A DNA stretch of 64,000 nucleotides from Microcella sp. (GCF_025808395.1 NZ_CP075524.1:682001-746000); one strand, 5' to 3'; counted from the first letter of the stretch, positions 1-9,552 are shown. The notes: generated by a model not told the origin, from the sequence alone. A program made the numbers and translations.

Positions 1-1
1 C

Positions 2-1993
2 GCCGAACTCACCGCCCGCATCAATGCTGGCGAGACCGATATCGTGCTGCTGGGTGCCACCGGCACCGGAAAGTCGGCCACGACCGCCTGGCTCATCGAG
101 CAGGTGCAGCGCCCCACGCTCGTGCTCGCGCACAACAAGACCCTGGCGGCCCAGCTGGCCACCGAGTTTCGCGACCTCATGCCGCACAACGCCGTCGAGT
201 ACTTCGTGTCGTACTACGACTACTACCAGCCCGAGGCCTATGTTCCGCAGACCGACACCTTCATCGAGAAAGACAGCTCGGTCAACGCCGAGGTCGAGCG
301 CCTGCGCCACTCGACAACCAACTCGTTGCTCAGTCGACGCGACGTCATCGTCGTGTCGACGGTGTCGTGCATCTACGGGCTCGGCGCTGCCGAAGAATAC
401 CTCGAGGCCATGGTCGCGCTGCAGGTCGGCCAGAGCATTCCGCGCGACGTGCTCATTCGCCAATTCGTCGGCATGCAGTACCAGCGCAACGATGTCGACT
501 TCTCGCGCGGCAAGTTCCGCGTGCGAGGAGACACCATCGAGATCATCCCGATGTACGAAGAGCTCGCCATTCGCATCGAGATGTTCGGTGACGAGATCGA
601 GGCGCTCTACGCCCTGCATCCGCTGACGGGCGACATCGTCAGGGCACTCGACGCAGTGTCGGTGTTTCCCGCGACCCACTACGCCGCGTCGCCCGACACC
701 ATGCAGCGCGCGATCGTCACGATCAAGGACGAGCTCGAGGGCAGACTCGCCGAGCTCGAGCGGCAGGGCAAGCTGCTCGAAGCCCAGCGGCTGCGCATGC
801 GAACGACCTTCGATCTCGAGATGATGGAGCAGATCGGGTTCTGCAACGGCATCGAGAACTACTCGAGGCACATCGATGGGCGTTCACCCGGTGAACCGCC
901 CAACTGCCTGCTCGACTACTTTCCCGACGACTTCCTCGTCGTGATCGACGAGAGCCACGTGACGGTTCCGCAGATCGGTGCCATGTACGAGGGAGACGCG
1001 TCGCGCAAGCGCACTCTCGTCGAGCACGGGTTCAGACTGCCGAGTGCGCTCGACAACCGGCCCTTGCGCTGGGAGGAATTTCTCGAGCGCACGGGGCAGA
1101 AGGTCTACCTGTCGGCGACTCCCGGCAAGTACGAGCTCGGCATCACCGACTCGGTCGTCGAGCAGATCATCAGGCCGACCGGCCTCATCGATCCCGTGAT
1201 CGTGGTCAAGCCGAGCAAGGGCCAGATCGACGATCTGCTCGAGCAGATCCGACAGCGCACCGAGCGCGACGAGCGCGTGCTCGTGACGACGCTCACGAAG
1301 AAGATGGCCGAAGAGCTCACCGAGTTTCTCACCGAGGCCGGCGTGCGTGTGCGCTACCTGCACTCTGACGTCGACACCCTTCGGCGCGTCGAGCTTCTCA
1401 GCGAGCTGCGTCAGGGCGTCTACGACGTGCTCGTGGGCATCAATCTGCTGCGAGAAGGCCTCGACCTGCCCGAGGTGTCGCTCGTGGCCATTCTCGACGC
1501 CGACAAAGAGGGCTTCTTGCGCTCGTCGACCTCGCTCATTCAGACGATCGGTCGTGCGGCCCGCAACGTCACGGGTGAGGTGCACATGTATGCCGACACC
1601 GTCACCGCGTCGATGGCGCAGGCCATCGACGAGACCAACCGGCGCCGCGACAAGCAGGTGGCGTACAACCTCGAGCACGGCATCGATCCGACACCGCTGC
1701 GCAAGAAGATCGCCGACATCACCGATCAGCTCGCGCGCGAGGGTGCCGACACCGCCGAGCTGCTCGCGAGCAGACGAGGCGGCGGCAAGAAGTCGCCGAC
1801 ACCGGCCCTGCGGCGCGAGGGCCGCGGCGCCGAAGGCGCGGCAGAACTCGAGTCGATCATCGGCGACCTCACCGAGCAGATGCTGACCGCTGCCGCCGAG
1901 CTGAAGTTCGAGCTCGCCGCGCGATTGCGCGACGAAGTGCAAGACCTGAAGAAAGACCTGAGGGGCATGCTCGAGGCGGGCCACGTTCGCTGA
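2..1993 (+). CDS. uvrB: UvrABC excinuclease subunit B, 5' end outside window
   Basis: UvrB is the DNA-damage-verifying helicase-like subunit of nucleotide excision repair; it takes lesions from UvrA and recruits UvrC. The reading frame is open at the window edge, and the visible 663 residues begin just before the Walker A motif GATGTGKS (visible residues 18-25). The beta-hairpin region VEYFVSYYDYYQPEAY, the helicase motif II DESH and motif VI region QTIGRAARN follow. A C-terminal UVR domain (FELAARLRDEVQDL), which contacts UvrC, closes the protein. Family members are about 680-700 residues, so only a few dozen N-terminal residues are missing. The gene is followed closely by uvrA. Confidence 0.97.
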   Translation, partial: AELTARINAGETDIVLLGATGTGKSATTAWLIEQVQRPTLVLAHNKTLAAQLATEFRDLMPHNAVEYFVSYYDYYQPEAYVPQTDTFIEKDSSVNAEVERLRHSTTNSLLSRRDVIVVSTVSCIYGLGAAEEYLEAMVALQVGQSIPRDVLIRQFVGMQYQRNDVDFSRGKFRVRGDTIEIIPMYEELAIRIEMFGDEIEALYALHPLTGDIVRALDAVSVFPATHYAASPDTMQRAIVTIKDELEGRLAELERQGKLLEAQRLRMRTTFDLEMMEQIGFCNGIENYSRHIDGRSPGEPPNCLLDYFPDDFLVVIDESHVTVPQIGAMYEGDASRKRTLVEHGFRLPSALDNRPLRWEEFLERTGQKVYLSATPGKYELGITDSVVEQIIRPTGLIDPVIVVKPSKGQIDDLLEQIRQRTERDERVLVTTLTKKMAEELTEFLTEAGVRVRYLHSDVDTLRRVELLSELRQGVYDVLVGINLLREGLDLPEVSLVAILDADKEGFLRSSTSLIQTIGRAARNVTGEVHMYADTVTASMAQAIDETNRRRDKQVAYNLEHGIDPTPLRKKIADITDQLAREGADTAELLASRRGGGKKSPTPALRREGRGAEGAAELESIIGDLTEQMLTAAAELKFELAARLRDEVQDLKKDLRGMLEAGHVR

Positions 1994-2029
1994 CAGTGGC
2001 GGGCGCAGAGCAGTGTCAGTCGTCGCGCC

Positions 2030-2035
2030 TACAAT
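2030..2035 (+). promoter_or_regulatory. -10 element for leaderless uvrA
   Basis: TACAAT fits the actinobacterial TANNNT -10 box and is followed by 7 nt and then an in-frame GTG at 2043. This puts the expected transcript start at the start codon. No good -35 is visible. The box supports the GTG at 2043 over the upstream in-frame GTG (2013) and ATG (2034), neither of which has a Shine-Dalgarno sequence. Confidence 0.55.
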
Positions 2036-2042
2036 GACGAGA

Positions 2043-4919
2043 GTGCCAGCGACCCCTCTCGAAACTGCTCCCCATCTGAGCGTGCGCGGCGCGCGCGTGC
2101 ACAACCTGCGAGACGTCGACCTGGTGATACCCCGCGATGCTCTCGTGGTCTTCACCGGCCTGTCGGGGTCAGGAAAGAGCTCACTCGCGTTCGACACCAT
2201 CTTCGCCGAGGGCCAGCGGCGCTATGTCGAATCGCTGTCGGCCTATGCACGCCAGTTTCTCGGGCAGGTCGACCGACCCGATGTCGACTTCATCGAAGGG
2301 CTCAGCCCCGCAGTGTCGATCGACCAGAAGTCGACCAACCGCAACCCGCGGTCGACCGTCGGAACGATCACCGAGATCTACGACTACATGCGCCTGCTCT
2401 GGGCCCGCGTCGGCACCCCGCATTGCCCCGAGTGCGGCGAGAGAATCCAGCGGCAGACCGTGCAGCAGATCGCCGATGAGCTCATGACCCTCGAGACAGG
2501 TACGCGGTTTCAAGTGCTGGCACCGGTCGTCAGCCAGAAGAAGGGCGAGTTCGTCGACCTGTTCGCCGAGCTCGCGGCGTCTGGCTACGCCCGTGCAGTC
2601 GTCGACTCCGAGGTCATCCAGCTCAGCGACCCGCCCACCTTGAAGAAGCAGATCAAGCACGACATCTCGGTCGTCGTCGACAGACTCGTCGCCAATGATG
2701 ATGCGCTGACCCGACTCACCGACTCACTCGAGACAGCTCTCAGCCTCACCGATGGGCTCGTGGTCATCGACTTCGTCGACCGCGACGGGGCCGACGGCAC
2801 GCGGGTCTTCAGCGAGCGGCTGAGCTGCCCGAACCGGCACCCGCTGCAGCTGACCGAGATCGAGCCTCGCACGTTCTCGTTCAACGCCCCGTTCGGCGCC
2901 TGCCCGGTGTGCTCGGGTCTCGGCACGCGCATGGCCGTCGACGTCGACCTCTTGATCGGCGATCCGTCGCTCTCGCTCAACGACGGCGTCATTCTGCCCT
3001 GGAACCAGCAGGGCAAGGGTCTGTACAGCTACTTTCAGAAGCTGCTCGCCGGGCTCGGCCGCGACCTGGGCTTCTCGCTCGATACACCCTGGGGCGAGCT
3101 CGAAGAGAGCACCCAGCAGGCGATTCTGCACGGCAACGACTTCGATGTGCGCGTCAAGTGGCGCAATCGGTACGGGCGCGACGTCACCTACTCGACCGGT
3201 TTCGAAGGCGTCATCCCCTACATCGAGCGCAAGTACTCAGAGGCAGAGAGCGACTGGTCGCAGCAGAGGTTCGCCGAGTATCTGCGCGAGGTTCCCTGCT
3301 CAGAGTGCGACGGGGCACGACTCAAGCCCGAGGTCTTGGCGGTCACCGTCGACGGGCGCAGCATCTCAGAAGTGTCGTCGCTCAGCCTGCAAGACGCCTA
3401 CGCCTTCATGCAGTCGATCACCCTCACCGAGCGCGAGGCGGCTATCGCAGCGGCCGTGCTGCGCGAGATTCGTGCACGACTCGAGTTCTTGCTCGAAGTG
3501 GGCCTCGGGTATCTCAGCATGGCGCGCGCCGCCGGAAGCCTCTCGGGGGGTGAAGCGCAGCGCATCAGGCTCGCGACGCAGATTGGCTCAGGGCTGACGG
3601 GCGTGCTCTACGTGCTCGACGAACCGAGCATCGGTCTTCACCAGCGAGACAACCGTCGCTTGATCGAGACCCTCGTGAAGCTCAAGAACCTGGGCAACAC
3701 GCTCATCGTCGTCGAGCATGACGAAGACACCATCCGCACCGCCGACTGGATCGTCGACATCGGCCCGGGCGCGGGCGAGCATGGCGGTCGAGTCGTGCAC
3801 TCCGGCTCGTATGCCGAGCTCATCGCGAATCCGGCGTCGATCACGGGCGACTACCTCGCCGGGCGACGACGGGTGATCGATGAGGTGGCACGCCGTCCCA
3901 TCGACCCAAGTCGCGTCGTGACGGTCGAAGGCGCGAGGGCCAACAACCTGCGGGGCGTCACGGTCGAGTTTCCGCTCGGAGTGTTCGTCGCCGTCACAGG
4001 CGTCAGCGGCTCGGGCAAGTCGTCGCTCGTGAACGACATTCTCTACAAGGTGCTCGCCAACAAGCTCAACGGTGCTCGGCAGGTGCCGGGCAAGCACGTG
4101 CGCGTCACCGGTCTCGAGCACCTCGACAAAGTCGTGCACGTCGACCAGGCGCCCATCGGCCGCACCCCGCGCTCGAACCCGGCGACCTACACGGGAGTCT
4201 TCGACCGCATTCGCGCACTGTTCGCCGAGACGACCGAGGCGAAGGCTCGTGGCTACCTGCAGGGCCGCTTCAGCTTCAACGTCAAGGGTGGCCGGTGCGA
4301 GAACTGCGCAGGAGACGGCACGATCAAGATCGAGATGAACTTCTTGCCCGACGTCTACGTCGCGTGCGAGGTGTGCGGGGGCGCCCGCTACAACCGCGAC
4401 ACCCTGACGGTGCACTACAAGGGCAAGAACATCGCAGAAGTGCTCGACATGTCGATCGAAGAGGCCGCAGAGTTCTTCGAACCCATCTCGGCCATCCATC
4501 GCTATTTGAAGACGCTCGTCGATGTCGGGCTGGGGTATGTGCGACTGGGCCAGAGCGCCACGACCCTGTCTGGCGGTGAAGCCCAGCGCGTCAAGCTCGC
4601 CACCGAGCTGCAGAAGCGATCGAATGGGCGCAGCGTCTACGTGCTCGACGAACCGACGACAGGCCTGCACTTCGAAGATGTGCGGAAGCTCTTGATGGTG
4701 CTCGGCGGGCTGGTCGACAAGGGCAACACGGTCATCGTGATCGAGCACAACCTCGACGTCATCCGTGCCGCCGATTGGCTCATCGACCTCGGGCCAGAGG
4801 GTGGCGCCGGCGGGGGAGACGTCATCGCCATCGGAACACCCGAGCACCTTGCCACGGTCGACGAGAGCCACACCGGCAGGTTTCTGCGCGAACTGCTGCC
4901 CGGAGTGCAGAAAGACTGA
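2043..4919 (+). CDS. uvrA: UvrABC excinuclease subunit A
   Basis: UvrA is the ATPase that scans DNA for damage in nucleotide excision repair and loads UvrB. The 958-residue protein has two ABC ATPase modules. The first carries Walker A GLSGSGKSS near residue 40, a zinc module starting HCPECGE, CSECDGARLK, and signature SLSGGEAQRIRLA. The second carries Walker A GVSGSGKSS, the C-terminal zinc finger CENCAGDG...CEVCGG, and signature TLSGGEAQRVKLA. I chose the GTG at 2043 because a TACAAT box sits 7 nt before it. Earlier in-frame starts at 2013 and 2034 would add 10 or 3 residues. The gene ends one base before uvrC. Confidence 0.95.
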   Translation: MPATPLETAPHLSVRGARVHNLRDVDLVIPRDALVVFTGLSGSGKSSLAFDTIFAEGQRRYVESLSAYARQFLGQVDRPDVDFIEGLSPAVSIDQKSTNRNPRSTVGTITEIYDYMRLLWARVGTPHCPECGERIQRQTVQQIADELMTLETGTRFQVLAPVVSQKKGEFVDLFAELAASGYARAVVDSEVIQLSDPPTLKKQIKHDISVVVDRLVANDDALTRLTDSLETALSLTDGLVVIDFVDRDGADGTRVFSERLSCPNRHPLQLTEIEPRTFSFNAPFGACPVCSGLGTRMAVDVDLLIGDPSLSLNDGVILPWNQQGKGLYSYFQKLLAGLGRDLGFSLDTPWGELEESTQQAILHGNDFDVRVKWRNRYGRDVTYSTGFEGVIPYIERKYSEAESDWSQQRFAEYLREVPCSECDGARLKPEVLAVTVDGRSISEVSSLSLQDAYAFMQSITLTEREAAIAAAVLREIRARLEFLLEVGLGYLSMARAAGSLSGGEAQRIRLATQIGSGLTGVLYVLDEPSIGLHQRDNRRLIETLVKLKNLGNTLIVVEHDEDTIRTADWIVDIGPGAGEHGGRVVHSGSYAELIANPASITGDYLAGRRRVIDEVARRPIDPSRVVTVEGARANNLRGVTVEFPLGVFVAVTGVSGSGKSSLVNDILYKVLANKLNGARQVPGKHVRVTGLEHLDKVVHVDQAPIGRTPRSNPATYTGVFDRIRALFAETTEAKARGYLQGRFSFNVKGGRCENCAGDGTIKIEMNFLPDVYVACEVCGGARYNRDTLTVHYKGKNIAEVLDMSIEEAAEFFEPISAIHRYLKTLVDVGLGYVRLGQSATTLSGGEAQRVKLATELQKRSNGRSVYVLDEPTTGLHFEDVRKLLMVLGGLVDKGNTVIVIEHNLDVIRAADWLIDLGPEGGAGGGDVIAIGTPEHLATVDESHTGRFLRELLPGVQKD

Positions 4920-4920
4920 C

Positions 4921-6813
4921 ATGGCGGGGCGGGATGAGTGGCGCCCGAAGCGCGGAGAGATACCGACCGAGCCGGGTGTCTACCGCTTTCACGACGAGCA
5001 CGGTCGCGTGCTCTACGTGGGCAAGGCCAAGAACCTGCGCAGCCGGCTGAGCAACTACTTTCAGCCGCTCTCGAGCCTGCACGAGCGCACGAGACGCATG
5101 GTCACGACCGCGCGCGGCGTGGAGTGGACGGTGGTCGGCAGCGAGCTCGAGGCGCTCTCGCTCGAATACACCTGGATCAAAGAGTTCGCGCCGCCCTTCA
5201 ACGTCAAGTTCCGCGACGACAAGAGCTACCCCTCTGTCGCCATCACGCTCGGCGAGCGCGTGCCTCGAGTGATGGTGACTCGCACTCGGGGCATTCGCGG
5301 CGCACGCTACTTCGGGCCGTACACCAAGGTCTGGGCAGTGCGCGAGAGCGTCGACCTCATGCTCAAGGCCTTTCCGATGCGGTCGTGCTCTGATGCGACC
5401 TACAAGAGGGCGAACGCCACCGGCCGGCCGTGCCTGCTCGGCGATATCGGCAAGTGCGCGGCTCCGTGCGTCGGCCGGGTCACCCCCGAAGAGCACCGCA
5501 GCATCGCGCTCGACTTCGCCTCATTCATGGCGGGAAACGACGAGACGCACGTTCGCAGACTGCGGCAGCAGATGGATGCCGCGGCGCGCGAACTCGACTA
5601 CGAAACCGCTGCGCGGCTTCGCGATCAGATCGGCGCGCTCGAGACCGTGCTCGCCAAGAACGCCGTCGTGCTCACCGACGACACCGACGCCGACGTCTTC
5701 GGCATCGCGCACGATCAGCTCGCAGCGGCCGTGCAGATGTTCATCGTTCGGGGCGGCCGCATTCGCGGCGTGCGAGGGTGGGTCGTCGACACCGAGCTCG
5801 ATGTCACGCTCGCTGAGCTCGTCGACAGCGTGCTGCAGAACGCCTACGACGACACCGTGGTCCCGGCCCGCGAGGTGATCGTGCCCGTGGTGCCCGACGA
5901 CGCGACGGCACTGCAGACGGTGCTCACCGAGAGGCGGCGCGCGTCGGGCGAGCGCGGAGGAGTGGTCATCAAGACGGCCGTGCGAGGGGAGAAGGCCGCA
6001 CTCGCCGCAACCGTCGCGACGAACGCCTCGGGAGCCCTCGTGCAGTACTCGACGCGTCGCAGCGCAGACTTCACGGCTCGCTCGCAAGCGCTCAACGACC
6101 TTCGCGACGCCCTCGGTCTCGACGAGGCACCGCTGCGACTCGAGTGCTTCGATGTCTCGCATCTCGGCGGCACGAATCAAGTCGCCTCGATGGTGGTCTT
6201 CGAAGACGGCCTGCCGCGCAAAGACCAGTACCGCAAGTTCTCGATCGCACAGGCAGCCGATGACACCGATGCGATCTATCAGGTGCTGCGACGACGCCTC
6301 GCCTACTTGTCGGCACCCGATGACGCAGAGCCAGTCGACGGCGCGGCCCCCGAACCCCGCAGCAAGACGGCTTTCCACTACCGCCCAGGGCTGCTCGTGA
6401 TCGACGGTGGGCAGCCGCAGGTGGCGGCAGCGGCTCGGGCCCTGCGCGACGAAGGCATCGACGACCTCGCCGTGTGCGGCATCGCGAAGCGACTCGAAGA
6501 GATCTGGCTGCCCGACAGCGAGTATCCGGTGATCTTGCCTCGAGCATCCGATGCGCTCTTCCTGCTGCAGCGCTTGCGCGACGAGGCGCACCGCTTCGCC
6601 CTGCGGTACCAGCGCACCACGCGATCACGCGACATCACCACCGTGCTCACGACCGTTCCCGGCCTCGGGCCCACGCGCATTCGACAGCTGCTGACCCACT
6701 TCGGATCTGTTGCCCGACTGCGTGCGGCGAGCGTCGACGAGCTGCGCGGTGTCGACGGAATCGGGGCGACGACCGCTGAGCTCGTCCATCGAGCGTTGCG
6801 CAGCGGCGGGTAG
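4921..6813 (+). CDS. uvrC: UvrABC excinuclease subunit C
   Basis: UvrC makes both incisions around a lesion bound by UvrB. In its 630 residues the N-terminal GIY-YIG nuclease is visible (GVYRFHDE...VLYVGKAKNLRSRL). It is followed by a UVR domain (ELDYETAARLRDQIGALE) that binds UvrB, an RNase H-like endonuclease domain starting LECFDVSHLGGT, and C-terminal helix-hairpin-helix motifs (VPGLGPTRIRQLL, VDGIGATTAELV). The ATG lies one base after the uvrA stop, with GGAG upstream inside uvrA, so the two are co-translated. uvrB, uvrA and uvrC therefore sit contiguously. The stop codon TAG forms part of the -10 box of rapZ. Confidence 0.97.
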   Translation: MAGRDEWRPKRGEIPTEPGVYRFHDEHGRVLYVGKAKNLRSRLSNYFQPLSSLHERTRRMVTTARGVEWTVVGSELEALSLEYTWIKEFAPPFNVKFRDDKSYPSVAITLGERVPRVMVTRTRGIRGARYFGPYTKVWAVRESVDLMLKAFPMRSCSDATYKRANATGRPCLLGDIGKCAAPCVGRVTPEEHRSIALDFASFMAGNDETHVRRLRQQMDAAARELDYETAARLRDQIGALETVLAKNAVVLTDDTDADVFGIAHDQLAAAVQMFIVRGGRIRGVRGWVVDTELDVTLAELVDSVLQNAYDDTVVPAREVIVPVVPDDATALQTVLTERRRASGERGGVVIKTAVRGEKAALAATVATNASGALVQYSTRRSADFTARSQALNDLRDALGLDEAPLRLECFDVSHLGGTNQVASMVVFEDGLPRKDQYRKFSIAQAADDTDAIYQVLRRRLAYLSAPDDAEPVDGAAPEPRSKTAFHYRPGLLVIDGGQPQVAAAARALRDEGIDDLAVCGIAKRLEEIWLPDSEYPVILPRASDALFLLQRLRDEAHRFALRYQRTTRSRDITTVLTTVPGLGPTRIRQLLTHFGSVARLRAASVDELRGVDGIGATTAELVHRALRSGG

Positions 6814-6816
6814 GCT
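6811..6816 (+). promoter_or_regulatory. -10 element upstream of rapZ
   Basis: TAGGCT overlaps the uvrC stop codon. It would give a leader of about 28 nt before the rapZ ATG, which contains a GAGGA ribosome-binding site. This is a match to TANNNT only; no convincing -35 is seen. Confidence 0.4.
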
Positions 6817-6850
6817 GGCACCACCCTGACGAGTTGAATCACGAGGACAG

Positions 6851-7723
6851 ATGCCTGACACCGCCCCCCACGACGTGCTCATCGTCACGGGCATGTCGGG
6901 TGCTGGCCGCTCGACAGTGGCGAACGCTCTCGAAGACCTCGGGTGGTACGTCGTCGACAATCTGCCCCCGCAGATGCTGCGCCCCCTCGTCGATCTCGCC
7001 GTGCACCCCGGCAACGCGCTGCCACGCATCGGGGCCGTCGTCGACGTGCGAGGGGGCCGGCTCTTCGCTGATCTCGCGCACATCATCGGCGAGCTGCGCG
7101 GTCGAGCGTCGGTGCGAGTGCTGTTTCTCGAAGCCACCGACGGCGCTCTCGTGCGTCGCTTCGAGCAAGTGCGACGACCGCACCCTCTGCAGCAAGACGG
7201 CACCCTGCTCGACGGAATAGCTCGCGAACGTGAGCAGATGCTCGAGGTGCGCGAGCTCGCCGACATCATCATCGACACCACCGAGTTCAACATCCACCAG
7301 CTGGCGACCACGATCACCGAAGTCTTCGCTCCGCAGGGCACGGCCGACGTCTCGGTCACGCTCGAGAGCTTCGGTTTCAAGTACGGCTCGCCCACCGACG
7401 CCGACATCGTCGCCGACGCGCGCTTTCTGCCCAACCCGTTCTGGCAGTCAGAGTTGCGAGAGTCGACGGGCCTCGACGCGGCCGTCAGCGAGTACGTGCT
7501 CGCTCAAGACGGCGCTCGCGAGTTTCTCGACAGCTTCGTGGCCATGCTGCAGCCGGTGCTGCGGGGCTACGCCCGTGAGAACAAGAGGCACGCGACCATT
7601 GCGATCGGCTGCACCGGGGGCAAGCACCGCTCGGTCGCGCTCATCGATGATCTCGCGGCGCACCTTCGCGGCCTGCCAGGGGTCGCAGTGACTGTGAAGC
7701 ATCGTGACCTCGGACGCGAGTAA
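6851..7723 (+). CDS. rapZ: RNase adapter / nucleotide-binding protein RapZ
   Basis: RapZ (YvcJ family) is a P-loop protein that binds nucleotides and, in enteric bacteria, UDP-GlcNAc-pathway metabolites and small RNAs; its role in actinobacteria is less clear. The 290 residues show Walker A GMSGAGRST at 14-22, with Arg where the classical motif has Lys, a variant I believe is usual in actinobacterial homologues. DLGWYVVDNLPPQ and the C-terminal family block AIGCTGGKHRSVAL are also present. It lies between uvrC and whiA, the usual actinobacterial setting, but the yvcK gene often found between rapZ and whiA is absent. Confidence 0.93.
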   Translation: MPDTAPHDVLIVTGMSGAGRSTVANALEDLGWYVVDNLPPQMLRPLVDLAVHPGNALPRIGAVVDVRGGRLFADLAHIIGELRGRASVRVLFLEATDGALVRRFEQVRRPHPLQQDGTLLDGIAREREQMLEVRELADIIIDTTEFNIHQLATTITEVFAPQGTADVSVTLESFGFKYGSPTDADIVADARFLPNPFWQSELRESTGLDAAVSEYVLAQDGAREFLDSFVAMLQPVLRGYARENKRHATIAIGCTGGKHRSVALIDDLAAHLRGLPGVAVTVKHRDLGRE

Positions 7724-7774
7724 GGTCGACTCTCGTACCTCACCAGACATTCGACACTTGAAAGGGCGGCACCC

Positions 7775-8755
7775 GTGGCCTTGACCGCTGACGTGAAAGA
7801 AGAACTCGCGCAGCTCGCGGTCACGAAGACCACGGTTCGAGCCGCTGAGCTCGCCACGATCTTGCGGTTCGCCGGCGGTCTGCATCTCATCTCGGGTCGA
7901 GTCGCCGTCGAGGTCGAGCTCGACACACCGTCGATCGCTCGACGGGTGCGCAAAGACCTCGTCGAGCTGTTCGGCATGCGCAGCGATGCGAGCGTGCTCT
8001 CACCCGGCGGCATTCGCAAGACGCCCGCCTATGTGGTTCGCGTGCTCGACGGCGGCGAGACCCTCGCGCGCCAGACCGGCCTGCTCGATGCTCGACGCCG
8101 GCCGGTGCGGGGCCTTCCGAACAAGCTCACCACGGGTTCGGCCGAAGAGCTCGCCGCTGTGTGGCGCGGCGCGTTCCTCGCCCACGGCTCGCTCACCGAC
8201 CCCGGCCGGTCTGCCGCACTCGAGATCTCGTGCCCCGGCAACGAATCGGCGATGGCGCTCGTCGGTGCAGCCGGTCGCCTCGGCATCTCGGCGAAGGCTC
8301 GTGAAGTGCGCGGGGTGCATCGCGTGGTCATCCGTGATGGCGAGAAGATCAGTCAGATGCTGCGCATCATCGGGGCCGAGTCGACCGTGCGCGATTGGGA
8401 GGCCCTGCGCGCGCGGCGCGAGGTGCGGGCGACCGCCAACCGACTCGTCAACTTCGACGATGCCAACCTGCGTCGCTCGGCGCAGGCAGCGGTCGCGGCG
8501 TGCGCCCGAGTGGAGCGCGCACTCGAGATTCTCGGAGACGATATTCCCGACCACCTGCAGTACGCGGGCCGGTTGCGACTCAACCATCGCGAGGCGAGCC
8601 TCGATGAGCTCGGGCACTTCGCCGACCCGCCGATGACGAAAGATGCCGTCGCCGGCCGCATCAGACGACTGCTGGCGATGGCCGACAAGCGAGCAGAAGT
8701 TCTCGGCATTCCCGGCACCGATGCGAACCTGCCCGCTGACTACGACGGCGCGTAG
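7775..8755 (+). CDS. whiA: Sporulation/division regulator WhiA
   Basis: WhiA is a DNA-binding protein conserved in Gram-positive bacteria. In Streptomyces it activates sporulation septation genes; in non-sporulating species it affects cell division. The 326-residue protein starts with the family block LTADVKEELAQL. An N-terminal LAGLIDADG-homing-endonuclease-like domain (RGAFLAHGSLTDPGR near residue 130) and a C-terminal helix-turn-helix region (HREASLDELGHFADPPMTKDAV) follow. The GTG start follows AAAGGGCGG. It sits 51 bp after rapZ on the same strand. Confidence 0.95.
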   Translation: MALTADVKEELAQLAVTKTTVRAAELATILRFAGGLHLISGRVAVEVELDTPSIARRVRKDLVELFGMRSDASVLSPGGIRKTPAYVVRVLDGGETLARQTGLLDARRRPVRGLPNKLTTGSAEELAAVWRGAFLAHGSLTDPGRSAALEISCPGNESAMALVGAAGRLGISAKAREVRGVHRVVIRDGEKISQMLRIIGAESTVRDWEALRARREVRATANRLVNFDDANLRRSAQAAVAACARVERALEILGDDIPDHLQYAGRLRLNHREASLDELGHFADPPMTKDAVAGRIRRLLAMADKRAEVLGIPGTDANLPADYDGA

Positions 8756-8818
8756 CGGGGCATTCTCGCACGCGAGCAGCACCGGGAACAGCCCAGCGAC
8801 TCTGCGCGTTGCCCTCAG

Positions 8819-8824
8819 TAGACT
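8819..8824 (+). promoter_or_regulatory. -10 element upstream of sodA
   Basis: TAGACT lies about 70 bp before the sodA ATG, in the gap after whiA. It predicts a leader of roughly 60 nt, which ends with a GAGGAGA ribosome-binding site. Confidence 0.45.
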
Positions 8825-8893
8825 GGCTCTCTGCCAGCGTCGCCGCCATCACCGCAGCGGCACAACCGCACATCGCGAGGAGAAGATCGACCT

Positions 8894-9520
8894 ATGTCCG
8901 TATACACACTCCCCGAACTGGGCTATGACTACGCCGCGCTCGAGCCGCACATCAGCGCTCGCATCATGGAGCTTCACCACTCGAAGCACCATGCCGCGTA
9001 CGTCGCCGGAGCCAACGCCGCGCTCGAAGGCATGGCCGAGGCGCGCGAGTCGTCGAGCTTCGCCAACATCAACCGGCTCGAGAAAGACCTCGCCTTCCAC
9101 CTCGGCGGGCACGTCAACCACTCGATCTTCTGGACGAACCTGTCGCCAGACGGCGGCGACAAGCCCACGGGCGAGCTCGCGGCCGCCATCGATGAGTTCT
9201 TCGGCTCGTTCGATGCATTCGTCGCCCACTTCACCGCGGCGTCGATGGGCATTCAGGGCTCCGGCTGGGGCGTGCTCTCGTGGGATCCGATCGGGCGCCG
9301 ACTCATCATTCAGCAGCTCTTCGACCAGCAGGGCAACACCGCGCAGACCACGGTGCCGCTGCTGCAGCTCGACATGTGGGAGCACGCCTTCTACCTCGAC
9401 TACGTCAACGTGAAGGCCGACTACGTGAAGGCGTTCTGGAACATCGTCAACTGGCCGAACGTGGCCGAGCGCTTCGCGGCGGCGCGCTCGTCGACCGATG
9501 GGCTCCTGCTACTGTCATAG
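8894..9520 (+). CDS. sodA: Superoxide dismutase (Fe/Mn family)
   Basis: This enzyme converts superoxide to hydrogen peroxide and oxygen in the cytoplasm. The 208 residues match the Fe/Mn family throughout. The N-terminal block is YTLPELGYDYAALEPHIS, the first metal His lies in MELHHSKHH, the second in HVNHSIFW, and the Asp and His ligands are in DMWEHAFYLDY. Whether iron or manganese is used cannot be decided from the sequence. The gene has its own likely promoter and is followed by a strong hairpin, so it looks monocistronic between whiA and gap. Confidence 0.96.
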   Translation: MSVYTLPELGYDYAALEPHISARIMELHHSKHHAAYVAGANAALEGMAEARESSSFANINRLEKDLAFHLGGHVNHSIFWTNLSPDGGDKPTGELAAAIDEFFGSFDAFVAHFTAASMGIQGSGWGVLSWDPIGRRLIIQQLFDQQGNTAQTTVPLLQLDMWEHAFYLDYVNVKADYVKAFWNIVNWPNVAERFAAARSSTDGLLLLS

Positions 9521-9528
9521 AGGCGTCG

Positions 9529-9552
9529 TGGCCGGGGCTGAGGCCCCGGCCA
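9529..9552 (+). terminator. Terminator hairpin after sodA
   Basis: A perfect 10-bp stem, TGGCCGGGGC paired with GCCCCGGCCA, closes a 4-nt loop 8 bp after the sodA stop codon. There is no clear T tract, as is common for actinobacterial terminators. Confidence 0.75.

Noticed and set aside
884..2200. 438-residue minus-strand frame opposite uvrB and uvrA
   Set aside because: It is antisense to well-conserved genes, and the translation looks like a GC-rich shadow (His/Arg/Val-rich, no motif).
6890..6920. Arg in the Walker A motif of RapZ (GMSGAGRST) as a broken P-loop
   Set aside because: I believe the Arg variant is usual in actinobacterial RapZ homologues and the rest of the protein is intact, so it is not evidence of decay.
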